Below, piece after piece: positions 11,001 to 21,435 of a stretch of DNA of 36,091 nt. Within the stretch, counting starts at the first letter, position 1; every line of letters begins with the position of its first letter. The notes under the pieces were generated by a model, which was not told the origin of the DNA, searched no databases, and saw only the letters and a program-made list of their open reading frames with translations. The stretch comes from Hirudo medicinalis (taxonomy: Eukaryota; Annelida; Clitellata; Hirudinida; Hirudinidae). The stretch is from NCBI GenBank assembly GCA_011800805.1, contig MPNW01000132.1, positions 294,516 through 330,606 on the forward strand. The letters run 5' to 3'. The position numbers and the translations under genes are program-made.

Positions 11001-12872
11001 AGACTGGTTTGCATGGCATTATTCTGGCAATATAAATTCAAAACTTTAGCAAAGGTAGAGACAGATATTATTAAACTAAATTCATATATCCAGACCTGAT
11101 CTGTTGTCCATTGGGAAGGTCCACTTTGTTGAGAATGTATAGGTATGTTCAATCCACCAATTGGTATGCTCCTGTTGCATATAAAAGTTGTAAAAAATGC
11201 CAAATTGTAAACAAGAGTGAGGGTCACCGATGCATGGTCCAAGTCTCAGTTTCTGCTGTTCTTTCTGTATAAGCTCCAGGAAACATACCAGAGCACCCAG
11301 TCATCCAGGACATTCCTTCAAACCATCCATCTGAATTGGATTCTAACTCTGACTCCATAACATAGATGAAGTCCCTGTCACACAGCTCCAGTTCATCTGA
11401 CACTCTTGGAATGTGAGTGTATAAAACTCTTCTGACCTGATTGGAATAATTATGCTGGTACTATCTCTTTGTGAACGATTAAAAATAAATCTCTAAAACC
11501 TGATAATTGTCACGAGCTTTGTCTCTAGAGTAAAGTCTCAGATCCCACCTTGCAGGCAAATTTATGTTCATTGACTTTGCAAGATTCTCAAGACCATCCC
11601 TCTTATCGGGAGGAAAATGATAAGCCAAACTGATATGTAGTTGTTTCTTGTGTAGTTCAACCACAACACCTAACCAAACAACTAATGTAGCCTAAACATT
11701 TGATGCTAATAAAATTTCACCATACCTGACTTTCTCATTTCTTCTACAAACTCCATTGTAAGCTTTTTTAAAATTCTAGCATAAGTTTCTGTGACAAAGA
11801 GGCCAATAAAGTTAGCAGATGCAAAATAATCAAATTCAAGTTTGTCAAAAGCTCCAGCAATCTTTTCTGCAACATTTCTGATTGTATGAGACAGGTTTGA
11901 TACCAGAGAATTTGAAGCCTGATAATTTGCACAAAAATGTTATCAAAAATATTTAAATAAAAATTTAAAGAATCAGCAGTAAAGAATATGATATCCTTAG
12001 CTGCTAAATCTTGCTAATGTTTATTGTTAATTTACCTGGAAGAAAGAGCAAAGAGTGATATGTGGAAAATAGTTATGGGCTCTGTTCCAACCACATTCTC
12101 TAAAAGACTTTTGCCAAAAATCTAGAAGTTCTTGCTGTAGTGGACCCATGGGACAAACATAAAGGATGTATTCCCTGTGTTTTAACTCATCTAGGTTTGG
12201 ATCTCTTACATGGGACAACAGCCTAGAGCAAAACAATTCTTACGAACTTAAAATTGATAAATGATATATACAAAACTGACCAGTCACAAGCAAGTTGAAC
12301 ACCTTTGTCTCCAGTTGCAGCCAAAGCTTTATCACTGATTAAAATTAATTTTTATGACACATATTTGTCATTTGATGAAAAAAAAAGAAAATTATTTCTA
12401 ATGCTAATTTCCTTTAAAGTGCATTTGCAATATATTGATCCATTAATCCTAGAGGTTTGAGGATGGCAGTTGTATCGAAACTAGCCTGTAAACCCATGGA
12501 TACAAATAAAACTGAAAATGGAACTACGTTTGAAGCTTTGCATGTCGAGTGAAACGGTGAATTTAAAAGAGCGTCCAAAAAAGATTAAAAAATGACAAGT
12601 AAAAAATGAGTATGGACACATACAACAAAGCATATTTGAATGGAGAAATACATTAATCGCAAATGATTTTGGCTTATGTAAACTAATAATTCGGTTTGTT
12701 GCTTTACTGTTGTTTTCGCCGCAGATTAAATGGTGCAACTTGTTTTGCGTTCCACTCACGCTCTGGTTTTGGGAAATCCCATTTGCTGCAAAATTTCAAG
12801 AGAGGTCCTATTTCTACGAATAGTTAATTCTTGTCCTTTTAAATGTCGACGAGGCGGCAGCTCTAAAGACAT
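8080..12872 (-). CDS. UBASH3: TULA/UBASH3 family protein (UBA-2H-SH3-histidine phosphatase), 13 exons
   Basis: TULA proteins bind ubiquitin and Cbl and dephosphorylate tyrosine-phosphorylated kinases such as Syk. Exons, 5' to 3': 12872-12760, 12334-12281, 12222-12036, 11918-11726, 11669-11500, 11436-11228, 11171-11096, 11023-10753, 10692-10534, 10466-10344, 10144-10052, 8650-8268, 8196-8080. Phases fit throughout (2148 nt, 715 aa; human 649-661). The UBA (about 25-56: [14 protein letters not shown] and [16 protein letters not shown]) is split by intron 1. The 2H domain has both motifs, HIT (110-112) and HIS (194-196). SH3 is at about 240-305. The phosphatase has RHGER at 456-460 (catalytic His457), EPGLFEW (Glu560) and SHG (His639), so all key residues are present. 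A longer linker (about 310-425) than in vertebrates explains the extra length. Whether it equals vertebrate A or B cannot be said. Confidence 0.96.
8651..10051 (-). other. Large intron 11 of UBASH3
   Basis: The 1.4-kb intron separates the exon ending in the [10 protein letters not shown] segment from the exon with the EPGLFEW segment. It has a GTCAGT donor and an ACAG acceptor. It is AT-rich. No coding exon, RNA gene or clear repeat was seen; the ORF at 8993-9247 has no recognisable similarity. Confidence 0.7.
10205..10278 (-). repeat. tRNA-like SINE copy in UBASH3 intron 10
   Basis: On the minus strand the sequence has an A-box-like TTAGCCAAGCAGTTAAGGC and a B-box-like GGAGTTCAAATCC about 30 bases later, the layout of a tRNA pseudogene (class II Leu/Ser-like). 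It matches 6906-6977, and both copies sit in introns. No foldable anticodon arm with a clear anticodon is visible, so a SINE head is more likely than a working tRNA. Confidence 0.6.
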
Positions 12873-13266
12873 GTTAGTACAAGCCAGAAAGTACAGAGAT
12901 CCTCAAGCTTAATGCCACCGCCTTGTTTACAATCATTCTTTGTTCCAGGAAGTAAGAATTGTTACGAATTCCAAACAATTTCGTGACAAATTAAACAAAT
13001 ACTAAATTTATTTCACTGGATATTAAACAAATTTATCTGAAGAATGATCCAAAGTGGGACGCCATCTGCTGCCATTAATCATTGGAGTAATTTTGAGATG
13101 GCTGAGAGTGCAGAATTCTCACATCGCCATAACAGCCTTAAATTTATAGATGTCGGAATCATACTTGCACGTAGTCTCGTTCTCTCTCGCCTGTACTAAT
13201 GCAATTCCCTTCTCTACGGTACATCTGCCTCTTTGACCATTTCCTTGCAACGCATACAAAATAAAC
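12873..13266. other. UBASH3 upstream flank
   Basis: This stretch holds the presumed UBASH3 promoter and 5' UTR (minus strand). No TATA box or repeat is obvious and no gene is seen. Confidence 0.4.
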
Positions 13267-13680
13267 TTGATAAACTTATTCTTCTTAATCCAACCCTTAA
13301 TAGCACTGACTGCCTGGAGAAACTGCACTAGCTGCCGATCAGTAAAAATCGCCCTCATGACATTTCGAACTCTCGCGACATCAAATCCACCCTATTTCCA
13401 TCACGTCATTCTCCGCCGCCAAGCACCTAGTCTCGATTCATCTCCCGTTATTCAATTACGTCAACCAGTCATTCCTCAACAGAGGCTTCTCTTGTGCCTC
13501 CCCTGCTGACTGGAGAGCACTACCTTGTAAGAGCTCAACTTCCAGCTTCCCTGGAACCCTTCGAACGCCACCTGAAGACTCATCTCTCCAGGACGCCAGG
13601 ACACTGCTATCACAAAGCGCTTCTGACGTTATGCACATGGCGCCTTACAAATTACCTGCTATTATTATTGTTATTATTAA
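13267..13680 (+). mobile_element. L2/CR1-like LINE 3' end
   Basis: Successive frames encode the C terminus of a non-LTR reverse transcriptase: VKIALMTFRTLATSNPPYF, then FSCASPADWRALP, then SLEPFERHLKTHLS. This follows the CR1/L2 order (LhWLPv..Ri.fKi.lltfk.l....P.Yl, then aP.LWNsLP, then s...FK..LKthLf). It closes with ATGGCGCCTTACAAATTA and an ATT-rich run, the 3' tail form of L2-like elements. Frameshifts show it is dead and 5'-truncated. Confidence 0.78.
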
Positions 13681-14034
13681 AACATCACGTTTTTTTTATA
13701 TTCCCTGAGCTTTCAACTCCCAGGCGTCCGCAAAATATACTACTATGCCTATTCTCAAATCTACCGATGGCTTGCGAAAACAACGAGCCGCTCGAGGCAG
13801 TCGACCTCCATTCTCGACAACTAATTTAAAAATCGCTTCGCTGGTAAAACAAGATCGACTAACTTTGCTTACCTATTTAATGGCATTTTTATGTGCCATT
13901 TATTAAATAAATGCGTTTTCACATCAATTTTTAGTCACATACAAGACACCAAGGGTCTATTATTATTTTTCATTTACATCTAATTTAATGAAGGTCTTAA
14001 TAAAAACCACCAGTCCAACAATCACTCAATAAAT
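13681..14034. other. DNAJC8 3' flank
   Basis: AT-rich sequence downstream of DNAJC8 (minus strand). A minus-strand AATAAA at 13899-13904, about 130 bp after the stop codon, is a likely poly(A) signal. No gene is seen. Confidence 0.5.
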
Positions 14035-15747
14035 TTATCTTTGTTCCATTTTGGGTTTCGGTGGTCTAAATGCCCCCTTGGCTTTCTTTCCGGCTTGTTT
14101 CCATCCTCTCCAGCTGTCCACTCTTTCAGTACGACTTTCCTGCATCATTAAAAGCCATTAGTTCTCAAGCTCTGAGACATCACAATAAAAGCTCAAATTG
14201 AATACCTCATAATTTTTATCCCACTCAGCTTTCGCTTTCTTTCTCTCCTGTTCTTCAACTTCTTCTTGAGCCTTTCTTTTTCTAAGAAAAAAATCCAATA
14301 ATTATTAAAAAACTTAAAAGCAATCACAACTTCAAAAACAACCTCTCATGTGCCTCTTTCATATCTCTTTCTTGCCTCAGCCTTTCAAGGTCAGCAAATA
14401 ATTTGCAGGTTTGAACATAAACAGCATGCTTGTACTTCAAAAACAATGTAATAATGACAAACATAATCAATGAATTCATTTTCAATCCTTCATTACCTTA
14501 TCAGGATCATCTTCTGATATGTCAGTTGTCTTTCCTTCTTTTTTCAGTTGTTTTTTTCTAGCTTTAACCTACATAAATTATGGAAATTGAAGCCAACATG
14601 AATTACAGAATAGTAATCATTAGCGACATCATTAAATCTGACTAACGTCTTCATCAACTCTGTGTTTTGCCTCTTCTACAATTTCATTGCACCTTTTATA
14701 ACCCTCTTCATTTTCCAAAGTCTTGTAAGCTTTGTTCACAGCTTAAAATTACAAATGTTATTTATAATGCAATAATTTATCCTAAACATATTAAATACAT
14801 TTCAAAGCTATTAAACAAAATTTGAATATTTTTTGTTGTTGTCTGAAAGTTATTAAGAAACCTTCTCAGAAGAGAGACTAATTGATGACCCAAAGAATCC
14901 ATGATTATAACAAATAAATGAATAGCAAATAAATAGCACACAAATGATTTTCTTATAACCTTCAAAAGATCTCTGGGCTCTCTCAGGATCATCAGGATTT
15001 TTGTCTGGGTGGACAAGAATTGACATCTGAAAATGACCAGAATTCACCACGTTATGTAAGAATGGCATTCATTCACATGTACATCAACTCTCATTTCTTA
15101 AGGACATGACGATCAGGAATGATTATTAAATGGTTAAAACTAACTCTTCTATATTTCTGTTTGATTTCGTTTAGAGGTGTTTCTGGATCAACCTGTAATA
15201 CCTGAAATTTCAGAAAAGAAAATTAGAATGTATGAAACAGCTAATAAAAACTTGAGAACTAGCAGGCCTTTTAACTGCAATCTCTTTATTAAACCCTATA
15301 AAATAGGTCAAAATAGATTTTACTGTTATTTTGTCCATAGTTCTGAGGAATCAAGTTCACAAGCAGCAGTAATATTTTCTAAGAAAATAAATACAAATGT
15401 TTACAAACTTCAAAAGGGTTGAGATTGAAATAGGTAGCTCCAGGCCTTGTTAATCTATCAATTTGCTGCTTTGAAGTTAAAACTGAATCCCTCTTCTCAA
15501 TTTCTTTTACCTTGTAAATAAAGTCAAAGGATTGTGTTAATAATAATAACAATATACTCAAGCATCACAATGAATGAAGTTCAGCATTTTTATCATAGAT
15601 CTGCAACATTGTTTAGCAGATGTTAAATTTGCACATAACAAGAAACAAATTTATCGGCAAAAAAAGCCCCTTTAAAATACTTACTTCAGTATAAAATTCA
15701 TCAAAAATTTTTTCCGCCTTTGTTGCATCTTGCTCCTGCTCTGCCAT
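14035..15747 (-). CDS. DNAJC8: DnaJ homolog subfamily C member 8 (DNAJC8/SPF31), 9 exons
   Basis: A J-domain protein that associates with the spliceosome and SR-protein kinase in the nucleus and stimulates Hsp70 ATPase. Exons 5' to 3': 15747-15685, 15510-15409, 15201-15145, 15026-14960, 14741-14647, 14568-14497, 14434-14343, 14281-14206, 14139-14035; all GT-AG with fitting phases, 729 nt, 242 aa (human about 253). The N terminus MAEQEQDATKAEKIFDEFYT leads into EIEKRDSVLTS and the J domain (YFNLNPFEVLQVDPETPL), with the HPD triad at residues 80-82 within LVHPDKNPDDPERAQ. A charged helical C-terminal half (KRKAQEEVEEQERKKAKAEW) follows, ending in RVDSWRGWK and FRPPKPKMEQR, the family's conserved end. 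The start is set by the first in-frame ATG before the conserved EIEKRDS segment. Confidence 0.96.
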
Positions 15748-16379
15748 ATCCTGAAATTTGATTTACTTATTTCAGTGACCAAATTAGAATAGAATCTTGT
15801 TTTGATAGGCAAGCTACAAAGCCAAACTTTGCCAAAAGTGTCTAACGCTACCTTTTCGTTGAACATTATTATGTTACTTATTATATATTTATCTTGCATG
15901 TTTTTTTCACGTAAAAATTAGGAAATGGCAAAATGCAATATTTAAAATGCATTTCAATCATTTAATAATTAGGAAAATCGTTATTTCATCTAAGAATGTG
16001 GCAAAACGTACGCTTTAAATTTAAGCCTTTGGCAACGACGCTATTTAATTGATTTATCGGGTTTTCAGATCAACGATGCCAATTAATAACAAACGTTCCA
16101 CAACAAAGACTCTCAAACCTCTTTAAATTGTGACATAATTAAATATCATAAAATTTTATTTAAAATTAATTTAATATAATATCAAAATATTTTATTTATA
16201 ATCTTAAAGCATTACGCAATCTAACAGCCATGTCTGTACTTTTTCTATTTGGAGCACAGTTCCTGTTGAGATATCGAGAGATGTAAGATTTGACAAAGAA
16301 GTTTTGTTGAAATCAACACTCTAAATCAATCAGTTTAGAGATTGATGAGTTCCAAAATTCATCTAAAAAAACATTCAAC
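15748..16379. other. DNAJC8 upstream flank
   Basis: AT-rich sequence carrying the presumed DNAJC8 promoter (minus strand). No other gene, RNA or repeat was identified. Confidence 0.4.
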
Positions 16380-16754
16380 TGCTGATGAAGATGAAATGAA
16401 AGAAGTCAGACTCAGATGAGCCTAATGAAATCCAAGATTTGTCTCAAGGAGCCAGTTCAGAAACTGATGAAGATGAGATAAAAGGATTGAATAACTCAGA
16501 AACTTCAATAAGTCCAGAGAGTCATAAAGTTAGCACACAATCTAGAAATGCAAATAGAACCAAACACATTGAGACAAGACATTTCTGAGCGAGAGAGTGC
16601 GTTCAAGAAAATTTGTTGAATATCAAGTCAAGATCAACTTGCTGACATAATGACCAAACCTCTGTTCAAACCGAGATTCGGAATGCTTTGCCAATCAATT
16701 GGATTTTCTCGAGAAGATGTTTGTCTAGAGAACAATGGCAACAAAAAGGAAAGG
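16380..16754 (+). pseudogene. Ty1/copia pol remnant (linker and RNase H C terminus)
   Basis: The left part encodes an acidic linker (SSETDEDEIKGLNNSETS), typical of the spacer between copia integrase and reverse transcriptase. It is joined by deletion to the RNase H end: KHIETRHF near 16563 and DQLADIMTKPLF near 16630-16665, then FGMLCQSIGF. The latter is the hallmark copia motif (t.dQlADi.TKpL). The reverse transcriptase itself is lost. The two RNase H pieces are in different frames with stops. Confidence 0.85.
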
Positions 16755-16986
16755 TGTTGAAATAGTTTTGTTAATTGTTCTAAAACTATGTTATGTGATT
16801 ATGGGGCACTCGGACGTTGGCGAGAAGTTTCAGCGAGTAGCTTGTCGTGGTGAAGTCGTCGATAGAAACCTTGTTGTAGAAAGACTATCGTATAAGTTCC
16901 TTAATTGATATTGTTGACAGATATATTCGGGTGTTTATTAAACTATTAACTATTGTTTTCCGTTTACTTCTATAATTTTCAATACA
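16755..16986 (+). mobile_element. 3' LTR of the copia element
   Basis: It begins TGTTGAAATAG directly after the purine-rich AAAAGGAAAGG and ends TTCAATACA, so the ends are near-inverted and TG...CA. The length of about 232 bp is normal for a short copia LTR. No 5' LTR partner was found in the window. Confidence 0.65.
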
Positions 16987-17055
16987 GACGGCTACGTTTG
17001 AAACATGATGGAATAATGTACATTATGTACGATCACAATAATATAGCATAAGATG

Positions 17056-17769
17056 GCATAAGGTGACGGTTCGGAGAGACTAGTTTCGCGACTGGGCTAG
17101 CAACCCATCGCGATGAACTTCAATTGCTGGCAAGTCGAAAAAAGGAATATGCCCACCGGATCCCTGCCGAAAGCAGGGAGAGGATAACGGACCCATCAAA
17201 GACCCTACGGTTAACGGCTGGATTTCCATTGGATTCACGATTTTTGGATGCGTATCGGAGAATAGCGTGTCAGTGAGCAGGTGAGAATGTTGCAGAAGGC
17301 TTCAGTCTGAGAGGGAACTTAAGATTCACCAGGAAAAGCTAAATGCGAAGAGGAGGTGGAGAAAAAGCGTGCTGGTGCAGCTGTGCATTCAGGTAAAACG
17401 CCGAACGATACCGGACCAGATTCACACCACAGTTCCGAGTGCGTTCGAGTTTCCGGCCTCAAGGAGACCTTCCACGAGCTAGGATCAAGTTTCCCTCGAG
17501 GAAATGAAAGATGTGCGGTTTGGATGTTGGGGTGATGGCGCGCGCATTGGCAAAGGACGTACCACGCGAATGAGCGTTTAATGCGACATATGCGCGCGGC
17601 CGGTGAGCGTAATTTTCAAAGTGAAGGCACCGCTACAAAGATCCGCCTGATCAAACGGGTGTGGCCCATCCCCCGAGAACGTAAGGAGTTTGGGCCTAAA
17701 CGTTCGATGACGGGGGGACTCCTCTGATGATTCTGTCGGTACGCTCCATGGTAGGAGTTTCTTAGTACT
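17056..17769 (+). mobile_element. Retroposon-like unit between perfect 11-bp direct repeats
   Basis: AGCATAAGATG occurs at 17045-17055 and again at 17770-17780. The 714 bp between are clearly more GC-rich than the surroundings and have no long ORF. The last about 125 bases (17644-17769) recur at 26963-27084, where the upstream part is absent. A shared 3' end with variable 5' extent plus target duplication is the pattern of a non-LTR retroposon or long SINE. The family is not recognised. Confidence 0.55.
17644..17769 (+). repeat. Dispersed repeat B, copy 1
   Basis: Shares CGCCTGATCAAACG, GTGGCCCA, ACGTAAGGA, TTGGGCC and AAACGTTC blocks, then ACTCCT.TGATGATTC and GCTCCATGG.AGGAGTTT, in the same order and spacing with 26963-27084. 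Confidence 0.85.
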
Positions 17770-17811
17770 AGCATAAGATGACGGAATTGACGAATGACTA
17801 TTCAAAAGCAG

Positions 17812-17987
17812 CTTCAGTACTTTTACTCTTTACTTCTAAAGTAACTTTGAAATGCTGATACTTTTTACTTTTACTTGAGTACATTTCTTAACAAATACTT
17901 TTACTTTTACATAAATAATTTTTTGAGGTTTTACGTGTACTTTTACTTAAGTACAGAGGAGCAGTACTTTTTTTTTTTTACAACACT
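17812..17987 (+). mobile_element. Probable hAT-like element right end with ACTTTTACTT repeats
   Basis: A tract of repeated TACTTTTACTT/AGTACTTTT motifs ends in a T run and ACAACACTG, which inverted reads CAGTGTTGT, a common hAT terminus. Motifs of this kind recur in non-autonomous hAT elements of animals. No left end was found, so the left border is approximate. Confidence 0.45.
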
Positions 17988-18198
17988 GGCCATATCCAGG
18001 AAGTTATCCGATTATTTAGTGCTTTCAACGACTGATAAGAAGATTGAAACTGCTCAGAACAAATGTGCTCGCCGATGACGGTACATCCCCTTTGCATGTT
18101 TAGACAATTATATTCTGAACTGGATGCTAGGTTCGCAATCGGGTTCAATGTTCTAAAGTGTATCATCATTGAATCTAAGTTCCAAAAGCTTATTATGC

Positions 18199-18206
18199 CC
18201 AGATAC
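18199..18206. repeat. Left 8-bp target duplication of the hAT element
   Basis: CCAGATAC, repeated exactly at 19711-19718 on the other side of the element. Confidence 0.9.
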
Positions 18207-18220
18207 CAGTGTTTTAATTG

Positions 18221-18420
18221 CTATTCTGGTTTTTAAAATAATTTTAGTTATGATTCTCGTTCTCAAAATCTGTTTTAGTTATGATTCTCGTTCTCAAAAT
18301 CTGTTTTAGTTATGATTCTCGTTCTCAAAATCTGTTTTAGTTATGATTCTTATTCTAGTTCTCAATATAATTTTAATTATAATTCTAGTTCTCGTGATAA
18401 TTTTAGTTCTAGAAAATGCA
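18221..18420 (+). repeat. 31-bp tandem subterminal repeat array of the hAT element
   Basis: Unit of 31 bp, TTTTAGTTATGATTCTCG followed by TTCTCAAAATCTG. About four near-identical copies are followed by degenerate ones with the same TTTTAGTT and GTTCTC cores. Looser relatives are at 19490-19690 and 27570-27645. Confidence 0.9.
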
Positions 18421-18458
18421 TAATTTTGGAATTTAACATTTAAACGTGGTTTATTTCT

Positions 18459-19365
18459 TCATTTCGAACTGAAATAATGTTTTATTCTTAAAATGTTATT
18501 ATTAGTTTGTAAAAAAGCACGCAACTCCAAAGACTTGGGCATCCTGTTCCTTATTCCACTTGTCATTATTCCACAAAAAGAATATTCTTTAACAAATGTT
18601 TGAGGGGACGGGGCAGAAAGATCCTCTGCTATTTTGGACAATTTTGGATATGTTTCTTCTCGTTTGAACCAAAATCGAAGAATGTTTCAGTAGTGTCACA
18701 TTCACAAAGATAGCGGTTTAATTGATTCACTAATGTATCTGAAGAACTGAGCGTTGACTATGTGCTAACTCTTGATTTTCTCAGCTAGAAACGTTTTAGA
18801 TGCCAAATTGCCAAATCAATTCAACATTCATCTGTTTGATTCGACGGATCACTAGATCTAATCTGTATGTCTAATGCAGCAATAAACATTTTTTCTTCTT
18901 TGAGAAGGTTAACTAAAGCTGGATTAAAAAGAATCTCTAAACAGGCTACAGCTGTTAATGGAATAAATCCAACAGAACTATGATCCGAAATATGAGAATC
19001 GCATCCTCAAATCTTGCAGTAGCTGGTGACAAAGTGCCCTGGATGCACTAGAATGACATTCCAAATTTAAAAGTGATGGCAATAGATTTGATAATGACGT
19101 AACATAAAAAGGTTTCAGAAATGTGTGATTTAGGAAATCAGACAAGCTGTGCAACTTAATAAACATCAATTTTACCCATCTTCTTTTCATTTTCTTCTTT
19201 TTCATTCATTTTAAATTCTTCAAATTCAACTTTATGCAATCGACTTAAGTAAGCATCTAAGTTTGTAGCATTTTTATCTGTTATTTGCGATTCACATTTT
19301 TTCTTTGAAACTCTGACAACAAACAACCTTACATACACTTTTTCTAGTCTTTCCATTGTATTCAA
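18459..19365 (-). pseudogene. Decayed hAT transposase
   Basis: Minus-strand pieces in order: a segment beginning MNTMERLEKVYVRLFVVR (19365-19156), NLECHSSASRALCHQLLQDL then RMRFSYFGS near 19050-18980 (the hAT RFSY block), LTAVACLEILFNPAL near 18955-18915, and a C-terminal IAEDLSAPSPQTFVKEYSF then CGIMTSGIRNRMPKSLELRA (18630-18520), the dimerisation domain. Frames change several times and stops intervene. The N-terminal BED finger was not seen. Confidence 0.85.
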
Positions 19366-19718
19366 ATTACAAAATACTGCTCTCCCTTTTCCGCCAGCTC
19401 TGATGAGATAACGACGCCAAGTTTATTATTGAAAGGAAGTTTCATTATGGACTTTCAAATACCAAAGATTATATAAAGCATAAAATGATAAATTTTTATT
19501 TTTAATTTGTATTCTAATTATAGTTTGTCGAATAATGTTCATTCTTACTTTATAATGTTCATTCATTCTTAGTTTTAGTTCTTCAAATAACTTTCCTTCT
19601 TATTCTAGATTTAGTTCTTTAAAACATTTTCGTTCTTAATCCTATTCTAGGTTACTAATATGTAAAAATTTTCGTTCTCATGTTAGTTATCGAACACAAA
19701 AATATCACTGCCAGATAC

Positions 19719-20290
19719 CATTACCAACTGGTGATACTTTATCCTAGAAGTGGCATTGATGAATTTATACTTAATAATCAGCTGTCTGCGGCAAAATCTT
19801 TTCCACAATCATGTTAATAAAACGATTAAAATACTTGCTTTAAAAGCTTTTTAGTAATTTTAATTTAATACTAGTAGCGGAGTCGGAAGTGATGATGAGA
19901 AGCAGAAAAGAGCCATCTTATCGGGTAGGGTTGAAAGAGGGTTTCCCCTTGGAAAAAGCTGAAATGACGTCCCTGCTTTCCTCATCTAAATATTAATCTG
20001 TGGGGATTTCTTGTTCGGAGACTGGCATTCTTCATCTCCTAGAGGAATCGATCGTTTCTCATGCACTCATTCATCGTGTCAACTCTTTAACTAATTCTTA
20101 TGACCATATGCTCGACTCTCATCATTTCATCGTTGCGGAACAGTCTCCTCTCCGATGCAGCCATAACTAATAATAATAACCGATTGACATTTATGAAATT
20201 TATTGCCGATAAGCAAATATTATCGCATCATTACTCCAATCAAAGAATGTTTAGAAACCCTAAACTCATTGAACAAATTAAATGTTTAAG
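19719..20290. other. Intergenic AT-rich stretch
   Basis: No gene, RNA or repeat could be supported here. ORFs in it are short and unlike any protein I know. Confidence 0.5.
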
Positions 20291-20351
20291 ACGCCTGATC
20301 TAGTGATCAAGACCTCCAATTTTGTACGCAGGGATTCGAATCCAGTCTGAC
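20291..20351 (+). repeat. tRNA-like (Glu/Asp-type) SINE or tRNA pseudogene
   Basis: TGATCTAGTGATCAAGAC resembles the A box/D arm of Glu or Asp tRNA, and GGGATTCGAATCC is a good B box/T arm. The acceptor and anticodon arms do not pair well, so this is a pseudogene or SINE head rather than a working tRNA. Confidence 0.5.
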
Positions 20352-21435
20352 TTTGTAATTGGCATTAATTGTCGCAACATAATTAGCACATCTAAATGTT
20401 TGTAATTAATGAAATTTGCATTGAACAGGTTTGTTGTAATGGTTAATTCACATCACGATAAAGAATTCCTATCTTTGTTGGTTGTTGCATCAGCACATCT
20501 TCCCATCCGATTGTTCCCTGATTGCACAGCACAGGAGAAGAGAAAAGGTCATTCCAACGAACTATTTGAAACATTAAATTACTTTATTTAGTGAGCATTT
20601 CGAAATAAATTATTTGGTAAATATTGATATTATTGCTTATTAATATTGTTAATTTAGTCCACAAAAAAGTTTCGCCAGTCAATAAGGACAAAATTAAGAA
20701 GTGAGGGATCGTAACTATAATATGCATTCCGAGCATAAAAATACTAAACTATCAAATTGTGCGATCCACATTTTATAGTACAAAATGAATAAATTGGTGC
20801 TGGGTTTGGAGTTTAAGTAGGAATATTTTTAAGTACATCATAATATTTAAACAAGACCTTTTAAAGCTCTTCAATCATTTGTAATTAATTATTATTTTAA
20901 TAAGTGTTTTAATAATAAAATATCAATATTTAGTCATTGAAACTTTTGTGTCTTATATACGGCAGAGTCTTACGTACATGTACATGGGGAAATAAGGTAA
21001 CTCGGTGAAGTTTCCTGAAAGAAGTCTGGGGTTAGGGTTGACACCAAGTACTACTGCTACTTTTGCTAAAGATTGCCTAATTTTTGTTAACTTTTGCCAA
21101 TGATAAGATATGGGAAAGTTCATTGAACAGCTTTTAAAGCAATGTGTTATCTATAATATTGAAGAAACAATTTAATTTACATTTATTAATGATTTCTCTA
21201 TCACTAGATGGCCATGAAATTTCAAAGGTTAGGATAGTCGACTCTAATTACATTTATTAAAAAATATTCGATGCTTAACAAAACTCATGATTCAGTATGC
21301 ATTAATGAAAACGAGTGGAAAAACTTCATGAACTCTAGGTGAGCTCTGCCAGAAACTGAATGTTGTTACTTGTTTTCCATGGTTAACTAATGATATTCTA
21401 TAATAAAATATATGATTTGGCTAAATAATTTGAAA
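20352..21435. other. Intergenic stretch downstream of the tetraspanin gene
   Basis: AT-rich, no supported gene. A minus-strand AATAAA at 21253-21258 could serve the tetraspanin transcript, about 180 bp after its stop. The ORF at 20409-20591 shows no recognisable family. Confidence 0.45.

Larger units (their letters stand above)
18207..19710 (-). mobile_element. Near-complete hAT element with TIRs, TSD and subterminal repeats
   Basis: The left end CAGTGTTTTAATTG and the inverted right end CAGTGATATTTTTG are imperfect terminal inverted repeats. Perfect 8-bp duplications CCAGATAC flank the 1504-bp unit. A decayed transposase on the minus strand (about 19365-18459) fills the middle. Both subterminal zones (18221-18420 and about 19490-19690) carry repeated TTTTAGTT...ATTCT...GTTCT motifs, probably transposase-binding repeats. 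Stops and frameshifts show it cannot move by itself. Confidence 0.9.

Noticed and set aside
17700..17769. CTGATGA near a possible GAAAC, suggesting a hammerhead ribozyme in repeat B
   Set aside because: CTGATGA is present in copy 1, but the second copy has TTGATGA and no correctly placed GAAA or closing stems could be drawn on either strand.
17875..18190. Possible LINE tail (KIETAQNKCARR) after the hAT-like right end
   Set aside because: Only a single short motif resembles RT tails. Neighbouring frames do not continue the pattern, so I did not annotate it.
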